A DNA stretch of 64,000 bases from an uncultured Parabacteroides sp. (lineage in GTDB: Bacteria > Bacteroidota > Bacteroidia > Bacteroidales > Tannerellaceae), in NCBI GenBank assembly GCA_900770835.1, contig CAAGLQ010000286.1:56930-120929 (forward strand), given 5' to 3'. Numbering within the stretch: the first letter of the stretch is position 1; every line of letters starts with the position of its first letter. Positions 51,572 through 59,867 of the stretch are shown here, one piece after another. The notes under the pieces were generated by a model. The model was not told the origin of the DNA, ran no database searches, and saw only the letters and a program-made list of their open reading frames with translations. The position numbers were made by a program, and so were the translations under genes.

Positions 51572-52681
51572 ATGGGTAAAAAACAAGGCACTCAACAAGC
51601 ACACAGGCTCACTTATGCCCTCAATAGCGATGGCCGTTTAGTTCACATAGATGAAGTAGTCAACGGCCAAGAATGCCACTGCATCTGTCCCGCCTGCAAG
51701 GAGCCGTTAGTAGCCAAAAACGGTGGAGGCGTTCGCATCCATCATTTTGCGCACCAGTCTGGTACTGACTGCGCACACGCCTATGAAACCATGTTGCACT
51801 TGCTCGCTAAAGAACGAGTACAACAGGCATTTTTGAGTGCGGAGAGCTTCCCACTCGCCTTTGAGTACAAATCCTATTGTTCCAAGAAGAACGAGTGTCA
51901 CTATGTCAAGTACGGAAACTGCTACACCGCAGAACCAAGACACATCAACCTTAAAGACTATTATGACCGATGCGAACAAGAAGTACCCTATGACGGAATA
52001 CATAGACGTTCGGATTTGAAATTGTATTCATCCACTCATCCCGATAGGCCCCCTATCTACATTGAATTTTGTGTGACACACCCAAGCGAAGCAGCCAAGT
52101 TACTCAGCGGAAACCGCATAATCGAATGTCTCATCGAAGACGAAGCAGATATCGATCTTATATCCACAAAAGGCTTTGTTGAACCCACCCAAAATGGTGA
52201 CAAGGATGACGCCCGAACGGTGAAAATGCACTTGTATGGATTCAAGAATCAGGACAAGAACAACAACCACGTGAACTGTGAGATCGGATTCTTTCGCTAT
52301 GTCCTCTTCCAATCAGGAAAGACCCGTTGCTATGAAGACACCTGCCAATGCAAAGCACTGCGTAAGTCAAGCCCATACTCTTTATATGAAGTCTGCTTCC
52401 ACACACCTGTGGGTTTCAACCTATACGAGTATGCTAAGTATCTCGGATATGACAAGTTCCATATCCCTAATTGCACTGTATGCCAAAACTATGTCGATAG
52501 CTACACGGGATTGAACAAAATCTGCAAACTGTACAAGGTGCTCAGATTGTCCCTTACAGAGAAATTTGACACATCGAGAGCAAAAAATTGCCGCTATTTT
52601 CGATTCAATCAAGCGGAGCATGATCAGAAGATGAAAGAGGGTATAGATTGTCCAGTCGAGGAATTGACGAACACGCTCTAA
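51572..52681 (+). CDS. CoiA-like protein
   Basis: 369 residues. The N-terminal zinc-finger-like part CICPACKEPLVAKNGGGVRIHHFAHQ and the following HAYETMLHLLAKERVQ match the start of CoiA-type competence/nuclease-like proteins. A PD-(D/E)xK-like core may follow (RRSDLKLYSSTHPDRPPIYIEFCVTHP). The C-terminal 200 residues hold several Cys pairs (CYEDTCQC, CTVCQNYVD). A role in handling incoming DNA is known for CoiA and inferred here. It is downstream of the beta-solenoid gene. Confidence 0.72.
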   Translation: MGKKQGTQQAHRLTYALNSDGRLVHIDEVVNGQECHCICPACKEPLVAKNGGGVRIHHFAHQSGTDCAHAYETMLHLLAKERVQQAFLSAESFPLAFEYKSYCSKKNECHYVKYGNCYTAEPRHINLKDYYDRCEQEVPYDGIHRRSDLKLYSSTHPDRPPIYIEFCVTHPSEAAKLLSGNRIIECLIEDEADIDLISTKGFVEPTQNGDKDDARTVKMHLYGFKNQDKNNNHVNCEIGFFRYVLFQSGKTRCYEDTCQCKALRKSSPYSLYEVCFHTPVGFNLYEYAKYLGYDKFHIPNCTVCQNYVDSYTGLNKICKLYKVLRLSLTEKFDTSRAKNCRYFRFNQAEHDQKMKEGIDCPVEELTNTL

Positions 52682-52750
52682 ACAGGCCAGCCCAACCCCA
52701 CAAACAAACCTGACCCCACGAACACCGACCCAAGAAACCAAAACAATTTG

Positions 52751-52758
52751 TACATTCG
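52751..52758 (+). promoter_or_regulatory. -7 element for the 52777 gene
   Basis: TACATTCG, 18 bp before the start; no clear -33. Confidence 0.4.
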
Positions 52759-52776
52759 CGTAACAAAACCGAAGCT

Positions 52777-54096
52777 ATGAGAAAATTCATCTATTATACC
52801 GTTATCTCCCTACTGTTTTTCCTGTGCTCGCCAGCCAGGGCACAGTTCATCACCATCATGGGCGAAACCGAGGAGGTCAAACAAGACACCCTATCGATTG
52901 AGTACACCAAGGGACAGCAGCCCTTTGGCGCATTCGAGTTCGACGAGCAGGACTTTGAAGACGAGGAACTGGAGGACGAGGAAGACGGGGAGAAGAAACA
53001 AAGCCCATTTAAAAAGTTAGCCGGCAAGATCAAAAAACTCTTCAGCCACCCCAAGGCAGAAAGAGACACGGTACCCACCGATCCCGACCTATTCAGCTAC
53101 GATGAGATCGAGAACGAGGGACAATTTATATTCACCGAAGCCGATGAGAAGGCCTACCTGGATTCCATCAAGTACGAATTGATCAAGAGACGACGTGCTG
53201 TCTTACAAAAACGCAGCATGGTCAGTATGCCCATGGAGCGATTGCAGATCACCAGTTATTTCGGATATCGAAAAGACCCCTTTACGAAGCAGGTCAAGTT
53301 CCATAACGGAGTGGACTTCGCTGCCAGAAACTATTTTGTCAATGCCGTCTTACCTGGTATCGTCCACTTCGCCGGATACCGAGGCGGATATGGTTACTGC
53401 GTCGAGTTACAGCATGGGAACATACACACTCTATACGCCCACCTCAGTTACATCCTGGTGCAAAAGAACCAGCCCGTACCTGCAGGTGAGCCCATCGGTA
53501 TATCCGGCACAACCGGTCGTTCGACCGGTGAGCACCTACACTTCAGTGTCATCAACAAAGGCAAGTTCGTTGATCCGATGAGCCTATTAGACTATTTGGG
53601 GCGCATCCAAAGTGGCGATGACGAAACCACGACCGAATACCCCAGTTATGATCAACTCACCGGTCGCCGTACGCCAACCCAACAACCGGAGCCCGAACAA
53701 ACGCCCATCGACACCATTCCGACCGATACCCTGCCTACCGCTGCCCCGAAAAGAACGAGCGGAATGATGATCGTCAGCGAAGAGAGCCAAAATGAGGTCG
53801 TAGGCGTCATTCGCCAAGGCGGACAAACACAAGGGGAAGAAAACGACAATCCCATCATCCACTACAGCGGCCAGCGATCAGACAATACAAGCGGCAATGG
53901 AATCATTCACCACAGCGGCCAAACCGATACACAATCCAACCCAGAGGAGCTCCCGGAGGGAAGCACCATTGTGAATGGGCAGGTACTGCCCCCTATGAAG
54001 AACAGTATCAAGCGAGGAATGATCATTGCCGAAGGCACAGACAGTATCACCCCGATCCGCCCATTAACCCGTCAAACCCAAACAAAAAAAGAGTGA
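52777..54096 (+). CDS. M23 family peptidase with acidic and repeat-rich extensions
   Basis: A 439-residue exported protein (signal MRKFIYYTVISLLFFLCSPARA). An acidic patch (FDEQDFEDEELEDEEDGE) precedes the M23 domain. The zinc site is FHNGVDF (His176, Asp180), LYAHLS and GEHLHF (His253, His255). The C-terminal 150 residues are low complexity, with two related motifs (IIHYSGQ, IIHHSGQ), and end in MIIAEGTDSITPIRPLTRQT. The last 79 bp of the gene are nearly repeated at 55475-55553, beyond an HNH-carrying insert. It is probably a periplasmic peptidoglycan hydrolase. Confidence 0.87.
   Translation: MRKFIYYTVISLLFFLCSPARAQFITIMGETEEVKQDTLSIEYTKGQQPFGAFEFDEQDFEDEELEDEEDGEKKQSPFKKLAGKIKKLFSHPKAERDTVPTDPDLFSYDEIENEGQFIFTEADEKAYLDSIKYELIKRRRAVLQKRSMVSMPMERLQITSYFGYRKDPFTKQVKFHNGVDFAARNYFVNAVLPGIVHFAGYRGGYGYCVELQHGNIHTLYAHLSYILVQKNQPVPAGEPIGISGTTGRSTGEHLHFSVINKGKFVDPMSLLDYLGRIQSGDDETTTEYPSYDQLTGRRTPTQQPEPEQTPIDTIPTDTLPTAAPKRTSGMMIVSEESQNEVVGVIRQGGQTQGEENDNPIIHYSGQRSDNTSGNGIIHHSGQTDTQSNPEELPEGSTIVNGQVLPPMKNSIKRGMIIAEGTDSITPIRPLTRQTQTKKE
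54018..54096 (+). repeat. Direct repeat copy 1 (3' end of the M23 gene)
   Basis: Nearly identical to 55475-55553. Differences are mostly silent or in the last codons (QTQTKKE here, QTQTEKE there); both copies end in an in-frame stop. Confidence 0.9.
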
Positions 54097-54153
54097 AAAC
54101 TCCTGCAAGATATGCTGCAACGAGGACGAAACCCGATTTATGTTGATAGAATT

Positions 54154-54333
54154 TCACAAGTGGAGTTCATCTTCAAAATCATCATCAATGTCATTTTGCA
54201 TGAAGCAATATCCAGCATCTTCGAATAGCAATATTGTTTTATTTATATGAAAACAGCTAATACGCACATAAGATCCTAGAATAACTTTCACTGCATAGTA
54301 TAACACTTCAAAGGTTGGATTAGCAGTAATCAT
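54154..54333 (-). CDS. Small acidic protein overlapping the HNH gene end
   Basis: 59 residues starting MITANPTFEVLYYAVKVILG. The ATG at 54333 overlaps the last 14 bp of the HNH gene in another frame. The C-terminus is strongly acidic (QNDIDDDFEDELHL). The overlap favours translational coupling. It may be an accessory or inhibitor of the HNH protein, by analogy with nuclease-immunity pairs, but no family was recognised. Confidence 0.5.
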   Translation of the reverse strand: MITANPTFEVLYYAVKVILGSYVRISCFHINKTILLFEDAGYCFMQNDIDDDFEDELHL

Positions 54334-55375
54334 CTACACAATTACCTCCAGTCCATTCTTTCCCTTGAAAAAGCGTTATAGTTTTCAACGCCCCAACTTC
54401 GCTAAAGAACGAGCCCCCACTTCTATGCACGTACTTATTGTCAAAAATATACACATAAGCTATGTACCATTGTTTAAACGCATTTGGATTATAGGAAACA
54501 ACGCACAACTCCTCTTTGTCATCTGACAGAGCGGCCCCAATGACTGTAGTTGCACCATACGTGTTTTTTGAAAAGACTTTTCCCTTCTCCAAAGATATGT
54601 AATAGTCCTCCAATGAAACAACATGGGGAGGACATAATGGAAACTCCGTGGGAGTGCTCCAGTCTTCCTGCATAGCATTGACGGTCAATGATTCTTCCAG
54701 AATTGGCACAATCTCTTTCTTCCGTTCAATCGCTTGCGAAATTGGATGTTCAGGTTCTGGAATTTGAGTCATACTTGGGAGTTTATCATTATCCTGCCTA
54801 TCTGAACGAAACTCTTTGAAAATCCATTCACCTATACCTTTCCCTTGGGAGCCGCTAACAAAATCCGCATCTTCGCGGCTCCATCTTTCCAAGTTCGCTT
54901 TGCATTTTGTGGCCTCCTCCTCCGAAACTGTACGCATCCATGTGAAATTAGGATCCGCAGTGCTATTTCGAAGCAACGAAGGATTCGCAAGAAATGCCTC
55001 AATGCTTCCACAACTATTGATTACTCTTCGTCGAGTAATAGGATTATTCAATACGTTTTCGAGTTTCGTTACCCATTGAAGATTCTCTGCCCGATTGTTG
55101 CATCGATTGGTATCCTTATGGTCAACCACCATACCATCTGCCTTCAGGTGTCCCCAAAAAGCAGTTGCCACAACTTGATGAACACGGATATTCGATGCAA
55201 ATAACATGTATCCGTTATCCTCATTTTTGATACCAAAAGTCCATCTGTTATCCAAAGGTCTTACCCTTGATTGGTTTTTAGGGTGTCTCATTATGGCACC
55301 ATTGTCACGTACAGAATAGGTTTCACCCTTATATTCACAAGAAACCTCTACTTTGAAATCATCTATATCAACCAT
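54320..55375 (-). CDS. HNH homing-type endonuclease
   Basis: 351 residues. The HNH_3-type core is VHQVVATAFWGHLKADGMVVDHKDTNRCNNRAENLQWVT (in two blocks: VHQVVATAFWG and VDHKDTNRCNNRAENLQWV), typical of phage and intron homing endonucleases. An N-terminal strand region (GETYSVRDNGAIMRHP) resembles the NUMOD4-like part. The C-terminal 200 residues are unlike known HNH proteins (VVSYNPNAFKQWYIAYVYIFD). It lies opposite in strand to its M23 host gene, within a cassette flanked by duplicated M23 3' ends. It has a -7-like TACTTTTG at 55395-55402. Confidence 0.85.
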   Translation of the reverse strand: MVDIDDFKVEVSCEYKGETYSVRDNGAIMRHPKNQSRVRPLDNRWTFGIKNEDNGYMLFASNIRVHQVVATAFWGHLKADGMVVDHKDTNRCNNRAENLQWVTKLENVLNNPITRRRVINSCGSIEAFLANPSLLRNSTADPNFTWMRTVSEEEATKCKANLERWSREDADFVSGSQGKGIGEWIFKEFRSDRQDNDKLPSMTQIPEPEHPISQAIERKKEIVPILEESLTVNAMQEDWSTPTEFPLCPPHVVSLEDYYISLEKGKVFSKNTYGATTVIGAALSDDKEELCVVSYNPNAFKQWYIAYVYIFDNKYVHRSGGSFFSEVGALKTITLFQGKEWTGGNCVDDYC

Positions 55376-55394
55376 AAATTCATAGTTTTAAGGA

Positions 55395-55402
55395 CAAAAG
55401 TA
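55395..55402 (-). promoter_or_regulatory. -7 element for the HNH gene
   Basis: TACTTTTG on the minus strand, 20 bp before the start; no clear -33. Confidence 0.45.
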
Positions 55403-55474
55403 CTAACAATAACTTGAGTGTAAAGGTAATAAGAAATGACCAACCCACCAATTTTTAGACGAATATAAAGCTCT

Positions 55475-55553
55475 AATGATCATTGCCGAAGGCACAGACA
55501 GTATCATCCCGATCCGCCCATTAACCCGTCAGACCCAAACCGAGAAAGAATAA
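55475..55553 (+). repeat. Direct repeat copy 2 (displaced M23 3' end)
   Basis: Encodes IIAEGTDSIIPIRPLTRQT in frame with TAA, matching the M23 C-terminus. It is probably the original end of the gene. Confidence 0.85.
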
Positions 55554-55562
55554 GATCCCATC

Positions 55563-55600
55563 AAAAAACAGAAAAGGCGCTTGATATCCCATCGAGCACC
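55563..55600 (-). terminator. Terminator of the candidate small RNA
   Basis: Hairpin 55576-55600 with an ATCCC loop, followed on the minus strand by a T-rich run (55563-55575). Confidence 0.6.
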
Positions 55601-55670
55601 TCAAGTGATTCTAATGACAAGCACTTGCTCCCGCAAGTGTAACGTATGAAAAATAGGTTTACAATTATGG
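55563..55670 (-). ncRNA. Candidate small RNA (about 100 nt)
   Basis: On the minus strand a consensus promoter (55676-55706) precedes about 100 nt with a CACTTG/CAAGTG hairpin at 55623-55640. A terminator hairpin at 55576-55600 follows, with TTTTCTGTTTTTT after it. No ORF of note fits inside. It could be a small regulatory RNA or an antisense transcript approaching the M23 end. Confidence 0.45.
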
Positions 55671-55675
55671 AGCGA

Positions 55676-55706
55676 CAAAGGTAAACGATCAAGACAACAT
55701 CGCAAA
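55676..55706 (-). promoter_or_regulatory. Promoter of the candidate small RNA
   Basis: TTTG (55703-55706), a 19-bp spacer and TACCTTTG (55676-55683) on the minus strand. Confidence 0.65.
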
Positions 55707-55736
55707 ACCAAATCCTCAAAACTCACCCCTGTACTC

Positions 55737-55773
55737 AAAAGAAGGGTGCCAGATATCCCATCTAACACCCTTC
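55737..55773 (-). terminator. Terminator of the 57676-55801 operon
   Basis: GAAGGGTG/CACCCTTC stem (55741-55748 with 55766-55773) extended by inner pairs around an ATCCC loop, followed by TTTT on the minus strand. It resembles the nearby hairpin at 55576. Confidence 0.65.
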
Positions 55774-55800
55774 ATAATGAAAATAGAAGTTTATCTACTC

Positions 55801-57081
55801 TTAATCGACTTTCATGATTGAATTCCCCATCATATACGATTGGTTACGCAGCAATGAGGGATGATTGTAGAGATGTTCCATTATCTCCTGCTGACGCCGT
55901 TCCGCATCGAACGCATCGTACAAGAAAAAACCATCCTCTGAATGCGCCGCCCGACAGATACCCAGCTCTTTGCAAGCCGCATCGAGCCCCTGCTCAGCCA
56001 GTACCTTGAGCGCATGCAATACCGCTGGATGCTGCAACGCATCCAACCGATTATCCCGGATAAACTCCTCCAGTTCCGAGCAAGTCTTATTGCCGATGTT
56101 CGGCAATGACCGTAACTGTTGGAAGTTCAACGCAAGCAGTTGATCCACCCTTTTCACCCCTAATGTCTCCAGCGACTTTGTCGCTCGAACCGAGAAGGGG
56201 TAATGATCCAAGGAGACAAACAGTTCCTTCAGCGTATAGGTCGCCCATTCGAAGAAGGAGGCATCCAGCTTCTCGGGCATTACCCTATCCACTTCACGCA
56301 CAACGAAGCAGCTACGCATGACCTTCTGCTCCTCTTTGAGTGACAACAGTTCAGCCGTTAACACCTTCAGTTGCTCCTTCGCCGTCAGCATCTCCATCAA
56401 GTAACCCTCAAACTGTTTTCGAGCCTCGGCCACCTGCTTGCGAGCCACTAAATAAGACACCTTATATTGTTCACCGATCACATTCAACGGATAACCATGC
56501 AGATATTGCAAGAACATCGACTTCTGCTCCGGATCAGTCACAGCCGTCTCGATCACTTGGGTCAACATCGCACTGCGATGATGCAACATAATCCGTTGTC
56601 CCAAGTTATCGATCTGTTGTTGTTGCTGCAACTCCTCCAGCGCCCCTTTCATTGATGCCAACTGACGTTTGAGCGCCAGTGCCTTAAGCATTCGAGCGAG
56701 GTCGACCATTTCACAAGGCGTATCCGTCTGCACCCTGTATGGAGCCAACGCCGCCTGGTCAATCCCCAGTAGATGCACAGCCAGCTGCATCGGACAGAGC
56801 CCTTCAGTCATGATGCCCCAGATCAGCTCCACCGAAGTAAAGGAGGGATCCCTTAGCGAGCTACCGTCAAAGCCCGTGATCTCGCCTGGCTCATCCGCTG
56901 CACCCGTCACACAAATCTGACCACCATTACAGAGCCATGTCTCTAGGAAAAGCACGCAAGCAGAAGCCTGTTCACGCCTACCGAACCCATAACCCAAACG
57001 TTTGCAGAATGACTCACCCACACGGTAAAACACCTGGAATTGATCATTTTGCAACTCCTTAATCTCAAAATTTTGCTCCAT
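55801..57081 (-). CDS. RNA polymerase alpha-CTD-like DNA-binding protein
   Basis: About 426 residues from the ATG at 57081. A C-terminal module (about 298-350) reads LDHYPFSVRATKSLETLGVKRVDQLLAL, then LRSLPNIGNKTCSELEEFI, a close match to the RpoA C-terminal (alpha-CTD) fold. A sigma-4/HTH-like part precedes it (SMFLQYLHGYPLNVIGEQYKVSYLVARKQV). Between them lies a helical coil, and a Gln-rich stretch (ELQQQQQIDNL) is in the middle. It may bind DNA or tune transcription. It is the second gene after the 57086 unknown (4 bp apart). Confidence 0.78.
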   Translation of the reverse strand: MEQNFEIKELQNDQFQVFYRVGESFCKRLGYGFGRREQASACVLFLETWLCNGGQICVTGAADEPGEITGFDGSSLRDPSFTSVELIWGIMTEGLCPMQLAVHLLGIDQAALAPYRVQTDTPCEMVDLARMLKALALKRQLASMKGALEELQQQQQIDNLGQRIMLHHRSAMLTQVIETAVTDPEQKSMFLQYLHGYPLNVIGEQYKVSYLVARKQVAEARKQFEGYLMEMLTAKEQLKVLTAELLSLKEEQKVMRSCFVVREVDRVMPEKLDASFFEWATYTLKELFVSLDHYPFSVRATKSLETLGVKRVDQLLALNFQQLRSLPNIGNKTCSELEEFIRDNRLDALQHPAVLHALKVLAEQGLDAACKELGICRAAHSEDGFFLYDAFDAERRQQEIMEHLYNHPSLLRNQSYMMGNSIMKVD

Positions 57082-57085
57082 TTGT

Positions 57086-57676
57086 TTACTTGGATTTAAA
57101 AGGGATAAGCAACATGGATGCATCAAGAATCTGATTTTCTAAGCAAAACGAAACCACCTGTCTAGGTCGTTCAAAGAAATGCATCTTACCCCTGGGTGAG
57201 ATTAAGTAGAACCCAGCGGGTCCACGGTTGAAGGTATATTCCACTTCCAACAGAAGTGTGTTGAGTCGATTGAGCGAATCATCGTTGGTCATAGGCCCAG
57301 ACAATAATAGGTCATCCGCCACACTCATAGGCGTATGCCGGAAACCCAGGCCCTGCACGAAGCTTAGCGCCGCCTCGTCTTGAAGTTTCTCGATAGGGAT
57401 AATCCCTTCGTTGAGACAATAGATAAAAATACGTGTGGGAGAGCCCTTTGTCAATACAAAGTCCAGCTCATCATTTAGGCAGTACTCCCCCAGTTCGCAT
57501 GCGATATGCGCACTGGTACCCCGAAGAAGTTGACTCAGCCGACAGATCAGTCGTACCCGTTTTTCTTCTTCAAATTCACTATCGTAATCAATGGAGTCAG
57601 TTTGCACAACCAACATTGGTTGCGTACGAAATTCAAGCACGGGTGATAACGCCATGCTCTTCGCAAAATTTTTCAT
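57086..57676 (-). CDS. Unknown protein upstream of the alpha-CTD-like gene
   Basis: 196 residues with no recognised family. Mixed structure: SEFEEEKRVRLICRLSQLLRG, FVLTKGSPTRIFIYCLNEG, and a beta-rich end (NRGPAGFYLISPRGKMHFFERPRQ). It is co-transcribed with the next gene. A -7-like TATTTTTG lies at 57788-57795, minus strand. Confidence 0.6.
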   Translation of the reverse strand: MKNFAKSMALSPVLEFRTQPMLVVQTDSIDYDSEFEEEKRVRLICRLSQLLRGTSAHIACELGEYCLNDELDFVLTKGSPTRIFIYCLNEGIIPIEKLQDEAALSFVQGLGFRHTPMSVADDLLLSGPMTNDDSLNRLNTLLLEVEYTFNRGPAGFYLISPRGKMHFFERPRQVVSFCLENQILDASMLLIPFKSK

Positions 57677-57787
57677 GTAAAAACAAAATTTTTATGATCA
57701 AATAAACTATCTACCAGTAACTCTAACTATAATCTTAAGCCAATCATAGTCAGGTCGGTCATGGCTATTCCGCTGAACGGCCACCCG

Positions 57788-57795
57788 CAAAAATA
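57788..57795 (-). promoter_or_regulatory. -7 element of the 57676-55801 operon
   Basis: TATTTTTG on the minus strand; the gap of 205 bp upstream of this gene holds nothing else. Confidence 0.4.
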
Positions 57796-57881
57796 CTAAA
57801 TATCTGCAAAAATAAAAGAAGACACACTCCAATTCGAAAACTACTTCTCCAAAATCAGCTTTTTAACGTACAAAACCACGG

Positions 57882-58172
57882 TCAAAACCAACTATCAGCC
57901 AATCCCAGCATCGGATTGGTGCGATTCAGCAAGCCAACGAGTGCCAAATATTGATCTTTGCTTAGCATCAGTTCTTGGCGACAATAGTGCCACACCTTTC
58001 CGTGAAAACGGAAAGTCCGGTGTTGGGAACAGTGCGGAACCAGTCCCTGACTAACGGTTAATATCCGATTATCCAGCTTGATAAAACTATCATGCTGGCC
58101 TATCAATAGATGCTGCGTCTCGCCCCGAGGTGTTCGGGTTCGTAGATTGACGATGGTTTCGAGTTGCGCCAT
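57882..58172 (-). CDS. Small unknown protein
   Basis: 96 residues, beta-rich and His-rich (CSQHRTFRFHGKVWHYCRQEL). It starts 3 bp after the stop codon of the upstream beta-solenoid gene, so it is part of that operon. No family recognised. Confidence 0.6.
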   Translation of the reverse strand: MAQLETIVNLRTRTPRGETQHLLIGQHDSFIKLDNRILTVSQGLVPHCSQHRTFRFHGKVWHYCRQELMLSKDQYLALVGLLNRTNPMLGLADSWF

Positions 58173-58175
58173 GCC

Positions 58176-59144
58176 TTACCGCTTTAGAGAGCCCTTGGCC
58201 TTGTGCATCAGTTCCCGTACAGATCCCGAGTAAAAGGGATCCACCTTGCTTTTACCTAACAGATAGTCTTTAAAAAGTGCGATTTTATCCCTATTGTTCT
58301 CACCTAAGGATTGCGTCAAGCTCTCCTTCGCGAATAGGCTCTTGAACTCAACATGCGGTGATGCCACATAAGGTTTCTGCAACACCTCGCCTTGAAGGGC
58401 CGCTGATGACACATGCACCAGTGCTGAATGACCATCCAGCACCCCAAACACATAGGGAGACTCGATATTCACCATCGAGTAATCAGCCGCGTAGAACTTG
58501 GACACCGCCGTAAACGTACCCTGTGCGTCGTCACGCAGTACAGCCATGGAGCACTCGTTACACATCACATCGCTGCGATCAAAGAACTCGCCGCGGGCGT
58601 TGCCAGAGAGATGGCAAACACACTGGTCGAAGCCCTTCGCCTTGGCATCGTCGGTGAACACCCCTGTCGCCTGTTGAAAGACCACGCCGCTACTCTCTTG
58701 AGCGAACAGCGCCTTACCGGCGCGAAGAGTCCCTTTGGATTGATCCAAGAAACGCCCCACCTGGTTAGCATCCAGTTGCTCAAACTCCGAGTGCCCTAAC
58801 ATATAATAGGTCCGAAATTTCGGATCAATTCGAGACCCCACGGGTAGGTCATTAAAGATACCTACCTTGGCCAAATTCTCGGCACCTAACGCCTTAACGA
58901 ACACCTGAGAGTCCGCTTTCCAACAGCGCACCAGCTCATCCAATGCGTTGGTCCGTTTATAGAAAAGTTCAAGCCATGCGGTTACCGTGTCGCATGTATT
59001 AATTGCATTCAGTAGAGTTAAAGAGGAGCGTTTGCCTTGTATGTTACCCTCCTCGTCCGATTGCTGCACATAGCTCTTGGCGTAGAACTCAAAGCAATCA
59101 ACTATATAATTCTTAAGCTTTTGTATGTTCAAAAAATCTTCCAT
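58176..59144 (-). CDS. Beta-solenoid-like protein, paralogue 3
   Basis: 322 residues. A single solenoid-like stretch runs from about 125 to 275 (GRFLDQSKGTLRAGKALFAQ, QCVCHLSGNARGEFFDRSDV, GVLDGHSALVHVSSAALQGE). The spacing matches that of the 23204 and 49865 proteins, but it lacks their N-terminal AHNL motif. A helical C-terminus (SVRELMHKAKGSLKR) closes it. Function unknown. It lies between the 59186 and 57882 genes in a leftward cluster. Confidence 0.7.
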   Translation of the reverse strand: MEDFLNIQKLKNYIVDCFEFYAKSYVQQSDEEGNIQGKRSSLTLLNAINTCDTVTAWLELFYKRTNALDELVRCWKADSQVFVKALGAENLAKVGIFNDLPVGSRIDPKFRTYYMLGHSEFEQLDANQVGRFLDQSKGTLRAGKALFAQESSGVVFQQATGVFTDDAKAKGFDQCVCHLSGNARGEFFDRSDVMCNECSMAVLRDDAQGTFTAVSKFYAADYSMVNIESPYVFGVLDGHSALVHVSSAALQGEVLQKPYVASPHVEFKSLFAKESLTQSLGENNRDKIALFKDYLLGKSKVDPFYSGSVRELMHKAKGSLKR

Positions 59145-59185
59145 AGTTAATTGAATTAGAGCGAGCGGATAACCCGCTCACCGAT

Positions 59186-59746
59186 TTAATAAGTAAGGTT
59201 TGCTCGTAACTGTGCCTCCGAGACCGGAGACACACCCTCGGCCGCCATCAACTGGTCGATCGTCCACTGCTCGATAGGCTCAGTATGTACCCCAGCCCGA
59301 GCTATATCGAAATCAATCTCGCCATCCGATAAGAAGAGCTGCCACAAGATCTCCGGTTGATCGAAATAGGAGCTCCACTGGTCACCCACGACCGACAGCA
59401 CCTCTGTCTTATGCTGGATCAACCAAGAAGCATAGATATTGGAAACCGCATAGGTATGCATCTTATTTTTCCAGTAGAGATCAATTGTCAGATAGTCATA
59501 ATCGTAGATCAAGAAATCACACCCCTTAGCAATATAGACCTCCAATAAATCCTTAACCGTTTTGCACCCATCCAGCGCATGCGTATCCGCCAGTACACCA
59601 TTCAGGCCATAAACAGGCAACTCAGCCAGTTGCTTCAATAGCCCCACATAATACTCCTTAATCAATTTGTTCTCCGGATCGCAGAACCAATCCTCAAATT
59701 GTTTCATGATCTCATGAAACTTGCTGTCCATCTCGTCAATAATCAT
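59186..59746 (-). CDS. Unknown acidic protein
   Basis: 186 residues, acidic, with many aromatics (FEDWFCDPENK, FLIYDYDYLTIDLYWKN). No family recognised. It is first in the cluster 59746-57882 and has a -7-like TATCTTTG upstream. Confidence 0.6.
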   Translation of the reverse strand: MIIDEMDSKFHEIMKQFEDWFCDPENKLIKEYYVGLLKQLAELPVYGLNGVLADTHALDGCKTVKDLLEVYIAKGCDFLIYDYDYLTIDLYWKNKMHTYAVSNIYASWLIQHKTEVLSVVGDQWSSYFDQPEILWQLFLSDGEIDFDIARAGVHTEPIEQWTIDQLMAAEGVSPVSEAQLRANLTY

Positions 59747-59773
59747 AAATTAATCTTTTAATCACACAACAAC

Positions 59774-59781
59774 CAAAGATA
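59774..59781 (-). promoter_or_regulatory. -7 element of the 59746-57882 cluster
   Basis: TATCTTTG on the minus strand, 28 bp before the start; no clear -33. Confidence 0.5.
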
Positions 59782-59867
59782 GCTAATAATCACAAGACCC
59801 CAGAAAAACCCCATCGACTATCTGCACTAAATACAGTTATGTTAACACAGTTCATCCAAAATCCCGT

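Larger units (their letters stand above)
54097..55474 (-). mobile_element. HNH cassette inserted at the M23 gene end
   Basis: 1.38 kb between two copies of the M23 gene's 3' end. It contains only the HNH endonuclease gene and an overlapping small ORF, both leftward. The layout suggests homing-type insertion that rebuilt the gene's terminus, leaving the old terminus downstream. Confidence 0.65.
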
